A stretch of 64,000 nt of DNA, from positions 558,001 through 622,000 of the forward strand of contig NZ_CP082276.1 of NCBI RefSeq assembly GCF_023746615.1, read 5' to 3'. This document shows, piece after piece, positions 1 through 8,113 of the stretch. Each line of letters starts with the position of its first letter. Within the stretch, counting starts at the first letter, position 1. The position numbers were made by a program, and so were the translations under genes. The notes below the pieces were generated by a model. It was not told the DNA's origin. It did not search any database and saw only the letters and a list, made by a program, of their open reading frames with translations. The stretch comes from Grimontia kaedaensis (GTDB lineage Bacteria > Pseudomonadota > Gammaproteobacteria > Enterobacterales > Vibrionaceae).

Positions 1-60
1 TTGCGATCGTAACCTGATCGTTATAGGGTTGTTAACGAAGTAACACAATACACAACAAAG

Positions 61-75
61 TATTGCAATGCAATA
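61..75. promoter_or_regulatory. Inverted repeat upstream of tctC (possible operator)
   Basis: The arms TATTGC and GCAATA are separated by AAT, just upstream of the tctC ribosome binding site. A symmetric element here could be a regulator site, but no regulator can be assigned and the arms are short. Seen directly as sequence; function is inference. Confidence 0.25.
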
Positions 76-95
76 TTTATATGGAGGTAAATATC

Positions 96-1049
96 ATGAA
101 GTATCTATTCGCTACGCTTTTTGCTGTGCTTTCTATTGTCGCTAGCTTTACTCAAGCTGCTGAATGGCCGAAGAAAACAATCAAATTAACCGTTGGTTAT
201 GGAGCCGGTGGAACAACGGATACGGTGTCGCGCGTGTTATCCACTGAACTTGAGAAAAGTCTTGGTAAGAAAGTTACCGTCATCAATAAGCCGGGAGGTG
301 GCGGATCTGTCGCGGCTGCGTTGTCGAAAGCGCAACGCCCTGACGGATATTCAATTTTCACACTGACGACAGGCGCGGCAGTACTATCTCCCCATATGCA
401 AAACCTACCTTACGATCCTTTAAACGACTTTTCTTTCATCTCTCAAATTGCCCAATGGAACCTTGGAATAGTGGCCCCCAAGGATGCGCCGTACTCATCT
501 ATTCAAGAGCTTGTTGAATATGTGAAGCAACATCCGGGCGAAGTGAGTTACGCAATTGCTGGTGCCGGTACTCCACAACACCTTGCTATGGAGCGTCTCG
601 CGCAACAAGAGTCGCTGAAATGGAAGGCGATCCCGTTTAAAGGCGGTGCTGCAAGTGTTACGGCACTCTTGGGTGGGCATGTTGATTTAATGGCTGGAGC
701 GACGGAGTGGTTGCCTCAAGTCCGTTCTGGTGAATTTAAACTCCTTTCAATCATCACAGACAAGCGAATGGCTGAGTTCCCAAATGTGCCAACCTTGATT
801 GATGCAGGTTACGACATCTCCGCGCCTTCTATTTTGGGTATTGCAGGTCCAAAAGGGATTCCCGATGAAGTGGTAGAGAAGCTTGCCAGCGCAATACAAG
901 TTGCGACAGAAAGTGGGGATTTCAAGGAGATTATCGAAAAACTGGCTATGCAGGTGAACTATCTTGACGCGAAGAAATTCGAGAAGAACGTGACAGAGAC
1001 GTTCCACAAGCAAGGCGAAATCATTCAGCTCTCTGGGCTAGGGAAATAG
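96..1049 (+). CDS. tctC: Tripartite tricarboxylate transporter substrate-binding protein (TctC/Bug family)
   Basis: Periplasmic solute-binding component of a TTT-family secondary transporter that delivers a carboxylate-type ligand to the TctA/TctB membrane pair. The ATG at 96 is preferred over the upstream ATG at 63 because a GGAGG ribosome site sits at 82-86 and the protein then begins with a typical Sec signal peptide (MKYLFATLFAVLS..., probable cleavage near A22/E23). The mature N-terminus 'EWPKKTIKLTVGYGAGGTTDTV' region has the family's conserved glycine-rich ligand loop, and a later GIAGPKGIPDEVVEKL-type stretch is also typical. The 317-residue length is normal. It is the first gene of a tctC-tctB-tctA set. 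The ligand cannot be read from the sequence; Bug proteins bind very diverse acids. Confidence 0.9.
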   Translation: MKYLFATLFAVLSIVASFTQAAEWPKKTIKLTVGYGAGGTTDTVSRVLSTELEKSLGKKVTVINKPGGGGSVAAALSKAQRPDGYSIFTLTTGAAVLSPHMQNLPYDPLNDFSFISQIAQWNLGIVAPKDAPYSSIQELVEYVKQHPGEVSYAIAGAGTPQHLAMERLAQQESLKWKAIPFKGGAASVTALLGGHVDLMAGATEWLPQVRSGEFKLLSIITDKRMAEFPNVPTLIDAGYDISAPSILGIAGPKGIPDEVVEKLASAIQVATESGDFKEIIEKLAMQVNYLDAKKFEKNVTETFHKQGEIIQLSGLGK

Positions 1050-1054
1050 CCCAG
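1033..1054 (+). other. Stem-loop spanning the tctC stop codon
   Basis: CTGGGCTA (1033-1040) pairs perfectly with TAGCCCAG (1047-1054) around a GGGAAA loop; the stop codon TAG lies in the 3' arm. There is no T-run, so it is not a classical terminator. A stem at the end of a binding-protein gene could stabilise that part of the message relative to the membrane genes (inference). Confidence 0.5.
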
Positions 1055-1094
1055 TATTGAGAGCAGGAAGAGTAGAGCAGGAATTCAGGAAAGA

Positions 1095-1550
1095 ATGATG
1101 AATCAAAATTCAAAGGACAGATTGTCAGCTGTGGTGCTTGCCATTATTGCTGTGTTTATAGGTGCCACATTAATACCAGGGCAGGTTGAAGATACTCAAT
1201 CTATCGCGTTGTCACCGAGGTTCTTCCCATACTTTGGTTGTGCGTTGGTCGGTATTGGCGCAGTTTTTCTGTTTATAAGCAGCTTTGATAAAGCCGCTGG
1301 TGAGCACGAAACTGCAGCTCCAAAGCAGAGTGTTGGGACTTGGTTTCGACCTCTTCTTACTGTCCTTGTGATAGTTCTGTTTATCAGTGTGTTTGAAACA
1401 TACGGCTTCATTCTTTCTGTATCAGCAATGATGTTTCTGCTCTTTCTCATCAATGGAGTACGACGACCAGTGACGCTAATCATTATACCGGCTCTGGTCA
1501 CCCTCGCGCTCTATGCACTGTTTGTCATTGGACTGGGAATGTCCGTTTAA
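1095..1550 (+). CDS. tctB: Tripartite tricarboxylate transporter small membrane subunit (TctB family)
   Basis: Small membrane subunit of the TTT transporter, needed together with TctA for substrate translocation. The 151 residues form about four hydrophobic segments (approximately residues 11-28, 40-60, 90-120 and 130-148), as expected for TctB. Two adjacent ATGs (1095 and 1098) follow AGGAAAG at 1087-1093, and spacing slightly favours 1098. The family is poorly conserved, so the call rests on size, topology and position between a TctC and a clear TctA. It lies 45 bp after tctC and 15 bp before tctA, so co-transcription is very likely. Confidence 0.85.
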   Translation: MMNQNSKDRLSAVVLAIIAVFIGATLIPGQVEDTQSIALSPRFFPYFGCALVGIGAVFLFISSFDKAAGEHETAAPKQSVGTWFRPLLTVLVIVLFISVFETYGFILSVSAMMFLLFLINGVRRPVTLIIIPALVTLALYALFVIGLGMSV

Positions 1551-1565
1551 ATCAAGGAGGGTGGT

Positions 1566-3050
1566 ATGGAAGGCGAGATCCTTCAATCTGTTGTTTCAGT
1601 TTTTTCTGTACTTAATCTTGTCGCTATTTTTGTTGGTGTTGCATTTGGCATCTTTATGGGTGCAATCCCGGGGTTAACTGGCACCATGGGTATTGCATTG
1701 ATTATTCCATTGACCTATGGATTTAGCCCTCTAACTGCGTTTTGTGTTTTGCTAGGGGCTTATAAGGGGTGTCTTTTCGGGGGGAGTATCCCTGCCATTC
1801 TTTTAAATACGCCAGGCTCTCCAGCAGCAGCGGCGACTGTTCAGGATGGCTACCCTTTGGCTCAAAAAGGACGAGGAAGTGAGGCAATGGGAATGGCGCT
1901 ATGGGCGTCCGTTATTGCCGATGTTATTGCCACTGTCATATTGGTTTTGGGCGCTGTTTCCCTTGCCAAGCTGGCAACTAATTTTGGACCACCGGAGTTC
2001 GCAACCCTAGTACTTTTTGCGCTTCTTGTTGTTGCTGGTGTGTCGGGTAATTCACTTTCCAAAGGTCTAATTACTGCTTCACTCGGCTTTCTTTTTGGGA
2101 CCGTCGGGCTAGACCCGATGGTGGCCACCCCAAGATTCACTTTTGATAACGTCAATTTGATGAATGGTATTTCGCTGATGGCGATGCTGATCGGTTTATT
2201 CGCCGTTTCTGAGCTCCTGATCCAGGCAGAAAATTTGGTTGAGAAACAGACAGCGAAACAAGCCAACAGCAAAGCCAGTTCATCTATTTCATGGTTTCAA
2301 ATCAGGGGGAGCTTAAAGACCATCTGCAGAGGCTCATTCATTGGTGTTGTGCTGGGGGCGATACCCGGATTGGGAGCAACGCCCGCGGCGTTTCTGTCAT
2401 ATTCCGAGGCAAAAAGGAAATCGGCGACACCCGAGAAATTTGGCCAAGGAGAGTTAGAGGGAGTCGCTGCCGCAGAGTCAGCGAACAATGCTACCTGCGG
2501 TGGTGCTTTGATTCCTCTGCTCGCATTAGGTGTGCCAGGAGATGTGACAACCGCTGTTCTGATGGGAGCCTTCCTGATACATGGCTTGGCGCCTGGTCCT
2601 GCGCTTTTTAGTGAAGATATTTCGTTGATTTATTCACTGTTCGTCGTGCTTTTTATCGCATCACTGTTTCTACCTCTTGTTGGTAAGGTCGCGATAAAGC
2701 TGTTTTTTCAGATTACAAGAATACCCCAAAGTGTCTTGTTACCCACTATCGCTGTGTTTTGTGTTGTTGGCGTTTATGGGTTCAACAACAGCACGGTCGA
2801 TCTTTGGATTATGTTGGGGTTCGGCTTGCTGGGTTACGTCATGCGAAAGCTCGATTTTCCTCTTGCCCCAATGATGATTGGCTTTGTTCTTGAGCCAGTG
2901 GGTGAACAAGCAGTGCGTCAGGCGCTCACCCTGTCTGAAGGGAATTGGCTCATCTTCGTCTCTACACCACTTTCTGTGTTGTTTTTAGCTTTATCAGTCA
3001 TATCCGCGGTAGTGATTTTCCGTCGTAATACGAATAAAAATGGAGTTTAA
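1566..3050 (+). CDS. tctA: Tripartite tricarboxylate transporter large permease (TctA family)
   Basis: Large permease subunit of the TTT system in the inner membrane, carrying out ion-coupled uptake of the ligand bound by TctC. The 494-residue, roughly 12-helix protein has the duplicated TctA signature: GAIPGLTGTMGIALIIPL in the first half and GAIPGLGATPAAFLSY in the second. The ATG at 1566 is preceded by a strong AAGGAGGGTGG ribosome site. It is followed after 2 bp by the gamma-glutamyltransferase-family gene, which therefore probably acts on the imported compound or a relative of it. Family assignment is firm; substrate unknown. Confidence 0.95.
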   Translation: MEGEILQSVVSVFSVLNLVAIFVGVAFGIFMGAIPGLTGTMGIALIIPLTYGFSPLTAFCVLLGAYKGCLFGGSIPAILLNTPGSPAAAATVQDGYPLAQKGRGSEAMGMALWASVIADVIATVILVLGAVSLAKLATNFGPPEFATLVLFALLVVAGVSGNSLSKGLITASLGFLFGTVGLDPMVATPRFTFDNVNLMNGISLMAMLIGLFAVSELLIQAENLVEKQTAKQANSKASSSISWFQIRGSLKTICRGSFIGVVLGAIPGLGATPAAFLSYSEAKRKSATPEKFGQGELEGVAAAESANNATCGGALIPLLALGVPGDVTTAVLMGAFLIHGLAPGPALFSEDISLIYSLFVVLFIASLFLPLVGKVAIKLFFQITRIPQSVLLPTIAVFCVVGVYGFNNSTVDLWIMLGFGLLGYVMRKLDFPLAPMMIGFVLEPVGEQAVRQALTLSEGNWLIFVSTPLSVLFLALSVISAVVIFRRNTNKNGV

Positions 3051-3052
3051 CA

Positions 3053-4633
3053 GTGAGTCTGTCTCAATCATCCTCGTGGAATATTAAGAAGAAAGTTGTT
3101 CGCACGCACCGAGGTGTGGTGACGTCACAAAGCCGTATTGCGTCAGAAATTGGTGCAGAGGTTCTAAGAAAAGGCGGAAACGCAGTGGATGCGGCAATAG
3201 CAACATCGTTCGCCCTAGGCGTCGCGGAGCCCTGGATGAGCGGTATCGGTGGTGGCGGCTTTATGGTGATTCGTTTAGCTAAAACTGACGAAGTTAAGGT
3301 GATCAACTTCGGTATGAAGTCCCCTAAGAATCTTAACGTCGAAGATTATCCGCTGGTTGAAGGTTCAGCGACAGATTTGTTTCCTTGGACTCGCGTCCAT
3401 GAAGACAGGAATGTGACGGGGGCGCTCGCGGTTGCCATTCCTGGCCAAGTGGCTGGAATGGGGTTGGCTGCTGAGCATTTTTCATCTCTTCCCTGGAAAG
3501 CACTCATTGAGCCTTCCATAGACCTTGCTAAGAGAGGGCTGGTCGTTGACTGGTATGCACAGTTAGTTATTTCTTCCGTCGCCAAAGATCTGGTGCCGTT
3601 TAAAGCGTCTGCGGAGACGTTTTTGGATTCTGGTCTTTTCCCTAAATCTTCAGCGTGGACGTCTCATTCATCAAACGTCTGCGATCAGTCACGTCTGGCT
3701 AAAACGCTGGAAACCATAGCAGAAGAAGGCCATCAAAGTTTTTACCGCGGGGAGTTAGCAAGAACTATTGTCAATGAACTCGCTGCAGCAGGGGGCCGGC
3801 ATAGTTTGGAAGACTTTGAAAGTTACACAGCCACTCTGCAGACTGCGGACAAATACAGTTATCGCGGCCATACCATATTTGGTACGCCATCAATGACTGC
3901 CGGTCCAACCTTAAAACGCACTTTTTCACTGATGGAGAATTGGCAGCCAGAGGGCAATTCTCCTGACTCAAAAGCCTACCGGGTCTACGACACTGCAATT
4001 AGGTTAGCCAACGAAGAGCGCTACCGCTTTATGGGAGATGAACGTAAGGAAGTAGCACCTAGTTGCACGACACATTTTAACGTTGTTGATTCTGAGGGAA
4101 ATTGCGTATCGGTGACGCAGACACTGCTTTCCATTTTTGGCTCCAAGTTGATGTTGGGAGACAGTGGCATTCTTATGAACAATGGGATCATGTGGTTTGA
4201 TCCGGAGCCTAATAAGCCAAACTCGCTTGCTGCTGATAAAAGATGCTTAGCGAATATGTGTCCCACCATTCTCAAACGCAACGATGGTCACTACTTTGCG
4301 TTAGGCGCATCGGGTGGACGTAAGATAATGCCTGCAGTTGCGCAACTTTCCTCGTTTATCTTGGATTACAAGATGGATATAGAGAAAGCGATGTGTATGC
4401 CAAGGATAGATACCAGCCTCAGTGAGCTCACGATTGTGGATGACACAATGGATGAAAACCTCATTGAAGATTTAAGGGGAACAATACAACAGGTCAAATT
4501 AGCCCCGAGGACGATATATCCGTTCAACTTCGCTTGCCCAAGCATCATTTCGAGTCAGGTTGTAGGTGGCCAACTTGAGAATGCTGGTATCACAGAGGTG
4601 ATGTCAGCCTGGTCAGATGCGATCAAAGAATGA
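3053..4633 (+). CDS. Gamma-glutamyltransferase family protein (Ntn hydrolase)
   Basis: Family members hydrolyse or transfer gamma-glutamyl groups (glutathione and other gamma-glutamyl amides) and mature by self-cleavage before a nucleophilic threonine. The N-terminal motifs GVVTSQSRIASEIG, GGNAVDAAIATSFALGV and SGIGGGGFMV are typical. The predicted processing site and nucleophile is Thr339 in the TTHFNVVDSEGN motif, and GASGGRKIMPAV near the C-terminus is the conserved small-subunit block. The start is GTG with GGAG about 8 bp upstream. Unlike E. coli GGT no signal peptide is visible, so a cytoplasmic location is likely. The gene is 2 bp behind tctA and overlaps nothing upstream, so it probably processes a substrate imported by TctABC. 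Some relatives are cephalosporin acylases or amide hydrolases, so exact specificity is open. Confidence 0.88.
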   Translation: MSLSQSSSWNIKKKVVRTHRGVVTSQSRIASEIGAEVLRKGGNAVDAAIATSFALGVAEPWMSGIGGGGFMVIRLAKTDEVKVINFGMKSPKNLNVEDYPLVEGSATDLFPWTRVHEDRNVTGALAVAIPGQVAGMGLAAEHFSSLPWKALIEPSIDLAKRGLVVDWYAQLVISSVAKDLVPFKASAETFLDSGLFPKSSAWTSHSSNVCDQSRLAKTLETIAEEGHQSFYRGELARTIVNELAAAGGRHSLEDFESYTATLQTADKYSYRGHTIFGTPSMTAGPTLKRTFSLMENWQPEGNSPDSKAYRVYDTAIRLANEERYRFMGDERKEVAPSCTTHFNVVDSEGNCVSVTQTLLSIFGSKLMLGDSGILMNNGIMWFDPEPNKPNSLAADKRCLANMCPTILKRNDGHYFALGASGGRKIMPAVAQLSSFILDYKMDIEKAMCMPRIDTSLSELTIVDDTMDENLIEDLRGTIQQVKLAPRTIYPFNFACPSIISSQVVGGQLENAGITEVMSAWSDAIKE

Positions 4634-4655
4634 AAGGCGTGATGGGTGGCAGGGG

Positions 4656-5387
4656 ATGAGTGAATTCTTACTAAAGCTAAACGACGGAGATTTGGTTGCA
4701 CTTGTTGTTCTCTTTTTGTCTCTATTTCTTTATGAGCCTATAAGTAAGGCGATATTTGGGAAGAATATTTCCAGCCAAATGATGTTGTGGCGAAAAGCGT
4801 GGGCAACCCAGATGCTCTGGCGCCATGAGAGAATTACGGATGTCAGCTTGGTGCGAGGATTGATTCACAATGTGTCTTTCTTCGCCACAACGACCGTTTT
4901 TGTTATTAGCGGCTTAGTTGCGCTGTTAGGTGCAAGCCACTCAATCACTGAAAAGTTGAACTCTTTTTCTTACTTGAATGGTACGACAGAGGAGGCAGTG
5001 GTTTTAAAAATAACGAGTTTGTTGATTATCATGGTGATTGCGTTTTTTGAATTTGCGTGGTCTATGGGTTTACACGCGAACTCTTTGCTTATGCTGGGGT
5101 CTGCGCCAGAGCCAAGTGAAAAGGATTCAAAAGCGACGAGCCTCGTTGTCAACAAACTCTCCGAAATGAGCGTGCTGGCCTCTTACCACTTTCAATATGG
5201 TGTGCGAGCTTATTACTTTGGAATATCCTCACTGGCTTGGATTATCCATCCTTATGTTTTCTATGCTGTTTTCCTGATTGTTATTCTTATTATTTTGAGA
5301 AGAGAGTTCTTTTCAAGAGCTTTCGATATCACGTCAATGGAAGACATCGAATGGCCAACCTCAGACTCCTCAACGGGGAGTCGTTAG
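4656..5387 (+). CDS. DUF599 family inner-membrane protein
   Basis: A 243-residue membrane protein resembling the DUF599 family, whose function is unknown. Hydrophobic segments are seen around residues 12-28, 75-100, 122-145 and 195-220. A cytoplasmic region after the first helix has the pattern LWRKAWATQMLWRHERITD common in the family. The ATG at 4656 is chosen because GGCAGGGG lies immediately upstream; an in-frame start at 4617 would overlap the GGT-family gene by 17 bp. It is the last gene of the tct operon and converges with the IclR gene. Not the DUF81/TauE sulfite exporter family. Confidence 0.7.
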   Translation: MSEFLLKLNDGDLVALVVLFLSLFLYEPISKAIFGKNISSQMMLWRKAWATQMLWRHERITDVSLVRGLIHNVSFFATTTVFVISGLVALLGASHSITEKLNSFSYLNGTTEEAVVLKITSLLIIMVIAFFEFAWSMGLHANSLLMLGSAPEPSEKDSKATSLVVNKLSEMSVLASYHFQYGVRAYYFGISSLAWIIHPYVFYAVFLIVILIILRREFFSRAFDITSMEDIEWPTSDSSTGSR

Positions 5388-5436
5388 GATCGGCAAGTAG
5401 TTGGAATATTCGTATTTTTGGTGTGTACCGGTAGCA

Positions 5437-6240
5437 TCAAGAATCTTCACCCCAGCTTTCTTCTTCTATCTTCGCAAATGCGAGAGATGCCCTTTGCAGT
5501 GCAGGGAGGAAATGTAAGGCTTGGTCGGCTTTGAGTCGCATGATAGGTGCCTGAATGGCGACAGCGAGATTGGATTTTCCGCGCTTGGATGGCACAAGAA
5601 CCGCGACACACAACAATCCGGGTAGGAACTCTTCGTTGTCGATGGCGTAACCGCAGGCACGGACGTTTTCCAGTTCTTCCTCCAACGAAGCCAGGTCAGT
5701 GATCGTTTTCTCAGTGAAGGCGGTCATCTCAGAGTTACCAAGCAGCCTGCGGCGCTGGGAAGGGGTCATATTTGCCAGAAACAGTTTACCTGTTGCTGAG
5801 CAGTGAACGGGGACTCGGGAACCAGGGTGTAAATGGAAACGCAATGGAGCTTCAGTTTCAACGCGGTCTACGTAAATGACCTCACCGCCGGACAGGGATG
5901 TCAGGTTACAGCTTTCACCCACTTCGTCCCTTAATTGGCTCAACAGGTTGTGTCGTGCGCTGTGCGTGGTGGAGTTGAGCAAGACATTCTCTGCCATATG
6001 ACGCAGTCTTGCGCCTTTACCATAGTGTCTGTCGTCACCGTCGCGCTGGATGATACCTGCACTTTCCAGCTGTTGAAGCATTCTATGCAGTGAAGGCTTG
6101 GGGATGTTGGTTTCTTCGGTGAGATCTTGTAGCGAGAAAAATTCGTCTTTTTTAGCGATAAGTTCCAGCAATGAAAATAGACGTAATGTTGGCGTGTCGC
6201 CGTCCACAACAGCCAGATCAGATTTGTTCTTCGTTTTCAT
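5437..6240 (-). CDS. IclR family transcriptional regulator
   Basis: DNA-binding regulator that senses a small ligand. The N-terminal winged helix (about residues 18-80, with LRLFSLLELI, LQDLTEETNIPKPSLHRMLQ and LESAGIIQRD) is followed by an IclR effector domain with the conserved stretches VHCSATGKLFLA and GYAIDNEEFLPGLLCVAVLV. Length 267 is usual. The gene is convergent with the tct/GGT operon and co-directional with the CobS/CobT-like pair upstream of it (124 bp gap). It is the only recognisable local regulator, and so the natural candidate to control xsc-tau, the tct operon, or both. The usual taurine regulator TauR (MocR/GntR type) is absent. Confidence 0.93.
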   Translation of the reverse strand: MKTKNKSDLAVVDGDTPTLRLFSLLELIAKKDEFFSLQDLTEETNIPKPSLHRMLQQLESAGIIQRDGDDRHYGKGARLRHMAENVLLNSTTHSARHNLLSQLRDEVGESCNLTSLSGGEVIYVDRVETEAPLRFHLHPGSRVPVHCSATGKLFLANMTPSQRRRLLGNSEMTAFTEKTITDLASLEEELENVRACGYAIDNEEFLPGLLCVAVLVPSKRGKSNLAVAIQAPIMRLKADQALHFLPALQRASLAFAKIEEESWGEDS

Positions 6241-6364
6241 GGTTCTCCCTTATTCCATACCCGCCATATATATCAAAATTCTGGAAAATGACAACAAACC
6301 ATCTTGAAAAATGAAATCCTCTGCCATTTATCCCGCTTCTGCGTTCATGACTAAATCACGGTTT

Positions 6365-8113
6365 TCATGTCCTCCTTTTGCCATAAGATCTTCGTACTGA
6401 TTCTGCAATCAGTGTGATGATATCGTTGAACGTCGCACTATCAGGTTGGAAGTCGATATCTAAGGTTAAATTGAGCGGGTAAAAGCGGCTAAGGTCTACA
6501 CCCACACCCAGAGCAGTGATGATATCCCCCTGTTTTTCTCGGCTTGCTATGACTTGCTGGAGGTGGTTATCCAAATAGAAGTCATCATTGGTCAGGTTAG
6601 TGGCGGTATCCATCGGACTGCCATCAGATATCACCAGCAATAGATGTCTCGAGGTGTCTATCTGACGCGCCCTTGCGCACGCCCACTCAATCGCTTCGCC
6701 ATCAATACCTTCACGGAAAATATCTCCCTTCATCAATGCCGCCAGGTTTTTAGAGCCTTGACGCCAACGTGTTCCAGCATCTTTGAAAATTAAATGGCAC
6801 ACTTCATTCATTCTGCCGGGCATGGCTTGCTTGCCTGTCATTAGCCATTTTTTGTAAGGCCGTCCGCCATTCCAAGCACAGGTTGTGTATCCCAGAACTT
6901 CAGTAGGCACGCCTCCAATACCTAGTGCCCTGACAAGCCCATCAACGAGATGGGTAATGTTTTCCATGTGCTGTCTCATGGAGCCGGAGCAGTCAATCAG
7001 TATGGTGACAGCGCTATCAGGACGTTCAACGAAGTCTTCTTTGATAAATACGCGCCTTTCCATAGGCGATGAGACAACCTGTGGAAGGCGGCTTCCATCG
7101 ATGTAACCTTCCTCCTCCTCAAATTGCCAACCGTCACGTGTTATTTGGTTCAAACAAAGCAGTAGGCGTCTGGATATTTCCCGAAGGTTCAGCCCCAGAT
7201 GAAGAAAGCGTTTATCAAGATGTGAGCGAAATTCTGCGAGCTGCGCTTTTCTCACCAAGCTGGATGCGTCTACCTCGACATCGAATTCCCGGTTGAAAAC
7301 CCGATATTGAAGACGGTGCATTTCAAATGACTTGCTGTTTCCCCCTGTGACTGAAGAGTAGGTATTGTCGGCTTCACTATCCGTGCTGAGTAACAGGGGA
7401 AAAGCACTGAGGATCTGCTCACTCCTTTCATTGTCATCCTCATTGTTCTCACACTCACTCACCATGTTGGACACTTTCTCAGCCAGTGATAGAGCGTGTC
7501 GGCCGTAAAAAGTTTGATGGTCTTTATTGCGACGAAGACCTGCCAGTTCAGAACCCAAACTGGGTGCGATACCGGCGCGGGTCGCCTCTATTAAATCTTC
7601 AATTTCTGGGTCGATGGGCGTTGAAAACAGGCGTGAACGGACAATCTGTATCACAGTGAAAATTAAGATACCGAGCTTTGATTCCATCAGATTCGCGTGC
7701 AATGCGAGCCTGCTCCAAGCGTCAAACCGATGGCGAATATTTTGTTGTGTGCCTGGCTGGTGGTGGTTGGAGAGAAGGGCTTCTGTGCGAAATTGTTCCA
7801 GGAGGTCAAACAGCATGCCCGCGACAGGGTCTGCCGGCATGGTTGAGCGGTGAACATCAGCATTGCTGAACAACAGACGCGCTGAAATTGCATCAGCCCG
7901 TCCGCGCTGTGCTTGAGCATCATGGGAAAGATCATGAGTCTGTAAGTGAGCGGCCGAGACCGGAACATACACTGCTCCATTGTAAAAACGCTCACCACGA
8001 AGTTTGAGTTCCGGATTTCCCGTTTCCGACCGGATGGTTGCCAGAGTCAGTTCCCGTCTGCGCTGCTGGGTTCGGGTAAAAGGTGCGTGCTCGGGGGGGT
8101 GAGCGCGACTCAT
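6365..8113 (-). CDS. CobT-like VWA-domain protein (cobaltochelatase CobT-related)
   Basis: The 582-residue protein resembles the CobT subunit of aerobic cobaltochelatase. The N-terminal half is acidic and variable; the C-terminal third is a von Willebrand A domain with the MIDAS motif D374-C-S-G-S378 and the later LLVISDGSPMD element. In CobNST, CobT bridges an AAA+ CobS ring and the chelatase CobN, but no CobN or cobalamin gene is in the window. The gene overlaps the CobS-like gene by 4 bp (ATGA), so the two are translated together. In this setting they more likely form a MoxR/VWA-type remodelling or metal-insertion machine for another enzyme (inference). Confidence 0.85.
   Translation of the reverse strand: MSRAHPPEHAPFTRTQQRRRELTLATIRSETGNPELKLRGERFYNGAVYVPVSAAHLQTHDLSHDAQAQRGRADAISARLLFSNADVHRSTMPADPVAGMLFDLLEQFRTEALLSNHHQPGTQQNIRHRFDAWSRLALHANLMESKLGILIFTVIQIVRSRLFSTPIDPEIEDLIEATRAGIAPSLGSELAGLRRNKDHQTFYGRHALSLAEKVSNMVSECENNEDDNERSEQILSAFPLLLSTDSEADNTYSSVTGGNSKSFEMHRLQYRVFNREFDVEVDASSLVRKAQLAEFRSHLDKRFLHLGLNLREISRRLLLCLNQITRDGWQFEEEEGYIDGSRLPQVVSSPMERRVFIKEDFVERPDSAVTILIDCSGSMRQHMENITHLVDGLVRALGIGGVPTEVLGYTTCAWNGGRPYKKWLMTGKQAMPGRMNEVCHLIFKDAGTRWRQGSKNLAALMKGDIFREGIDGEAIEWACARARQIDTSRHLLLVISDGSPMDTATNLTNDDFYLDNHLQQVIASREKQGDIITALGVGVDLSRFYPLNLTLDIDFQPDSATFNDIITLIAESVRRSYGKRRT

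Noticed and set aside
4656..5387. TauZ/TauE-type sulfite exporter
   Set aside because: The sequence fits DUF599, not the DUF81 (TauE/SafE) family, and it is in the tct operon rather than the xsc operon.
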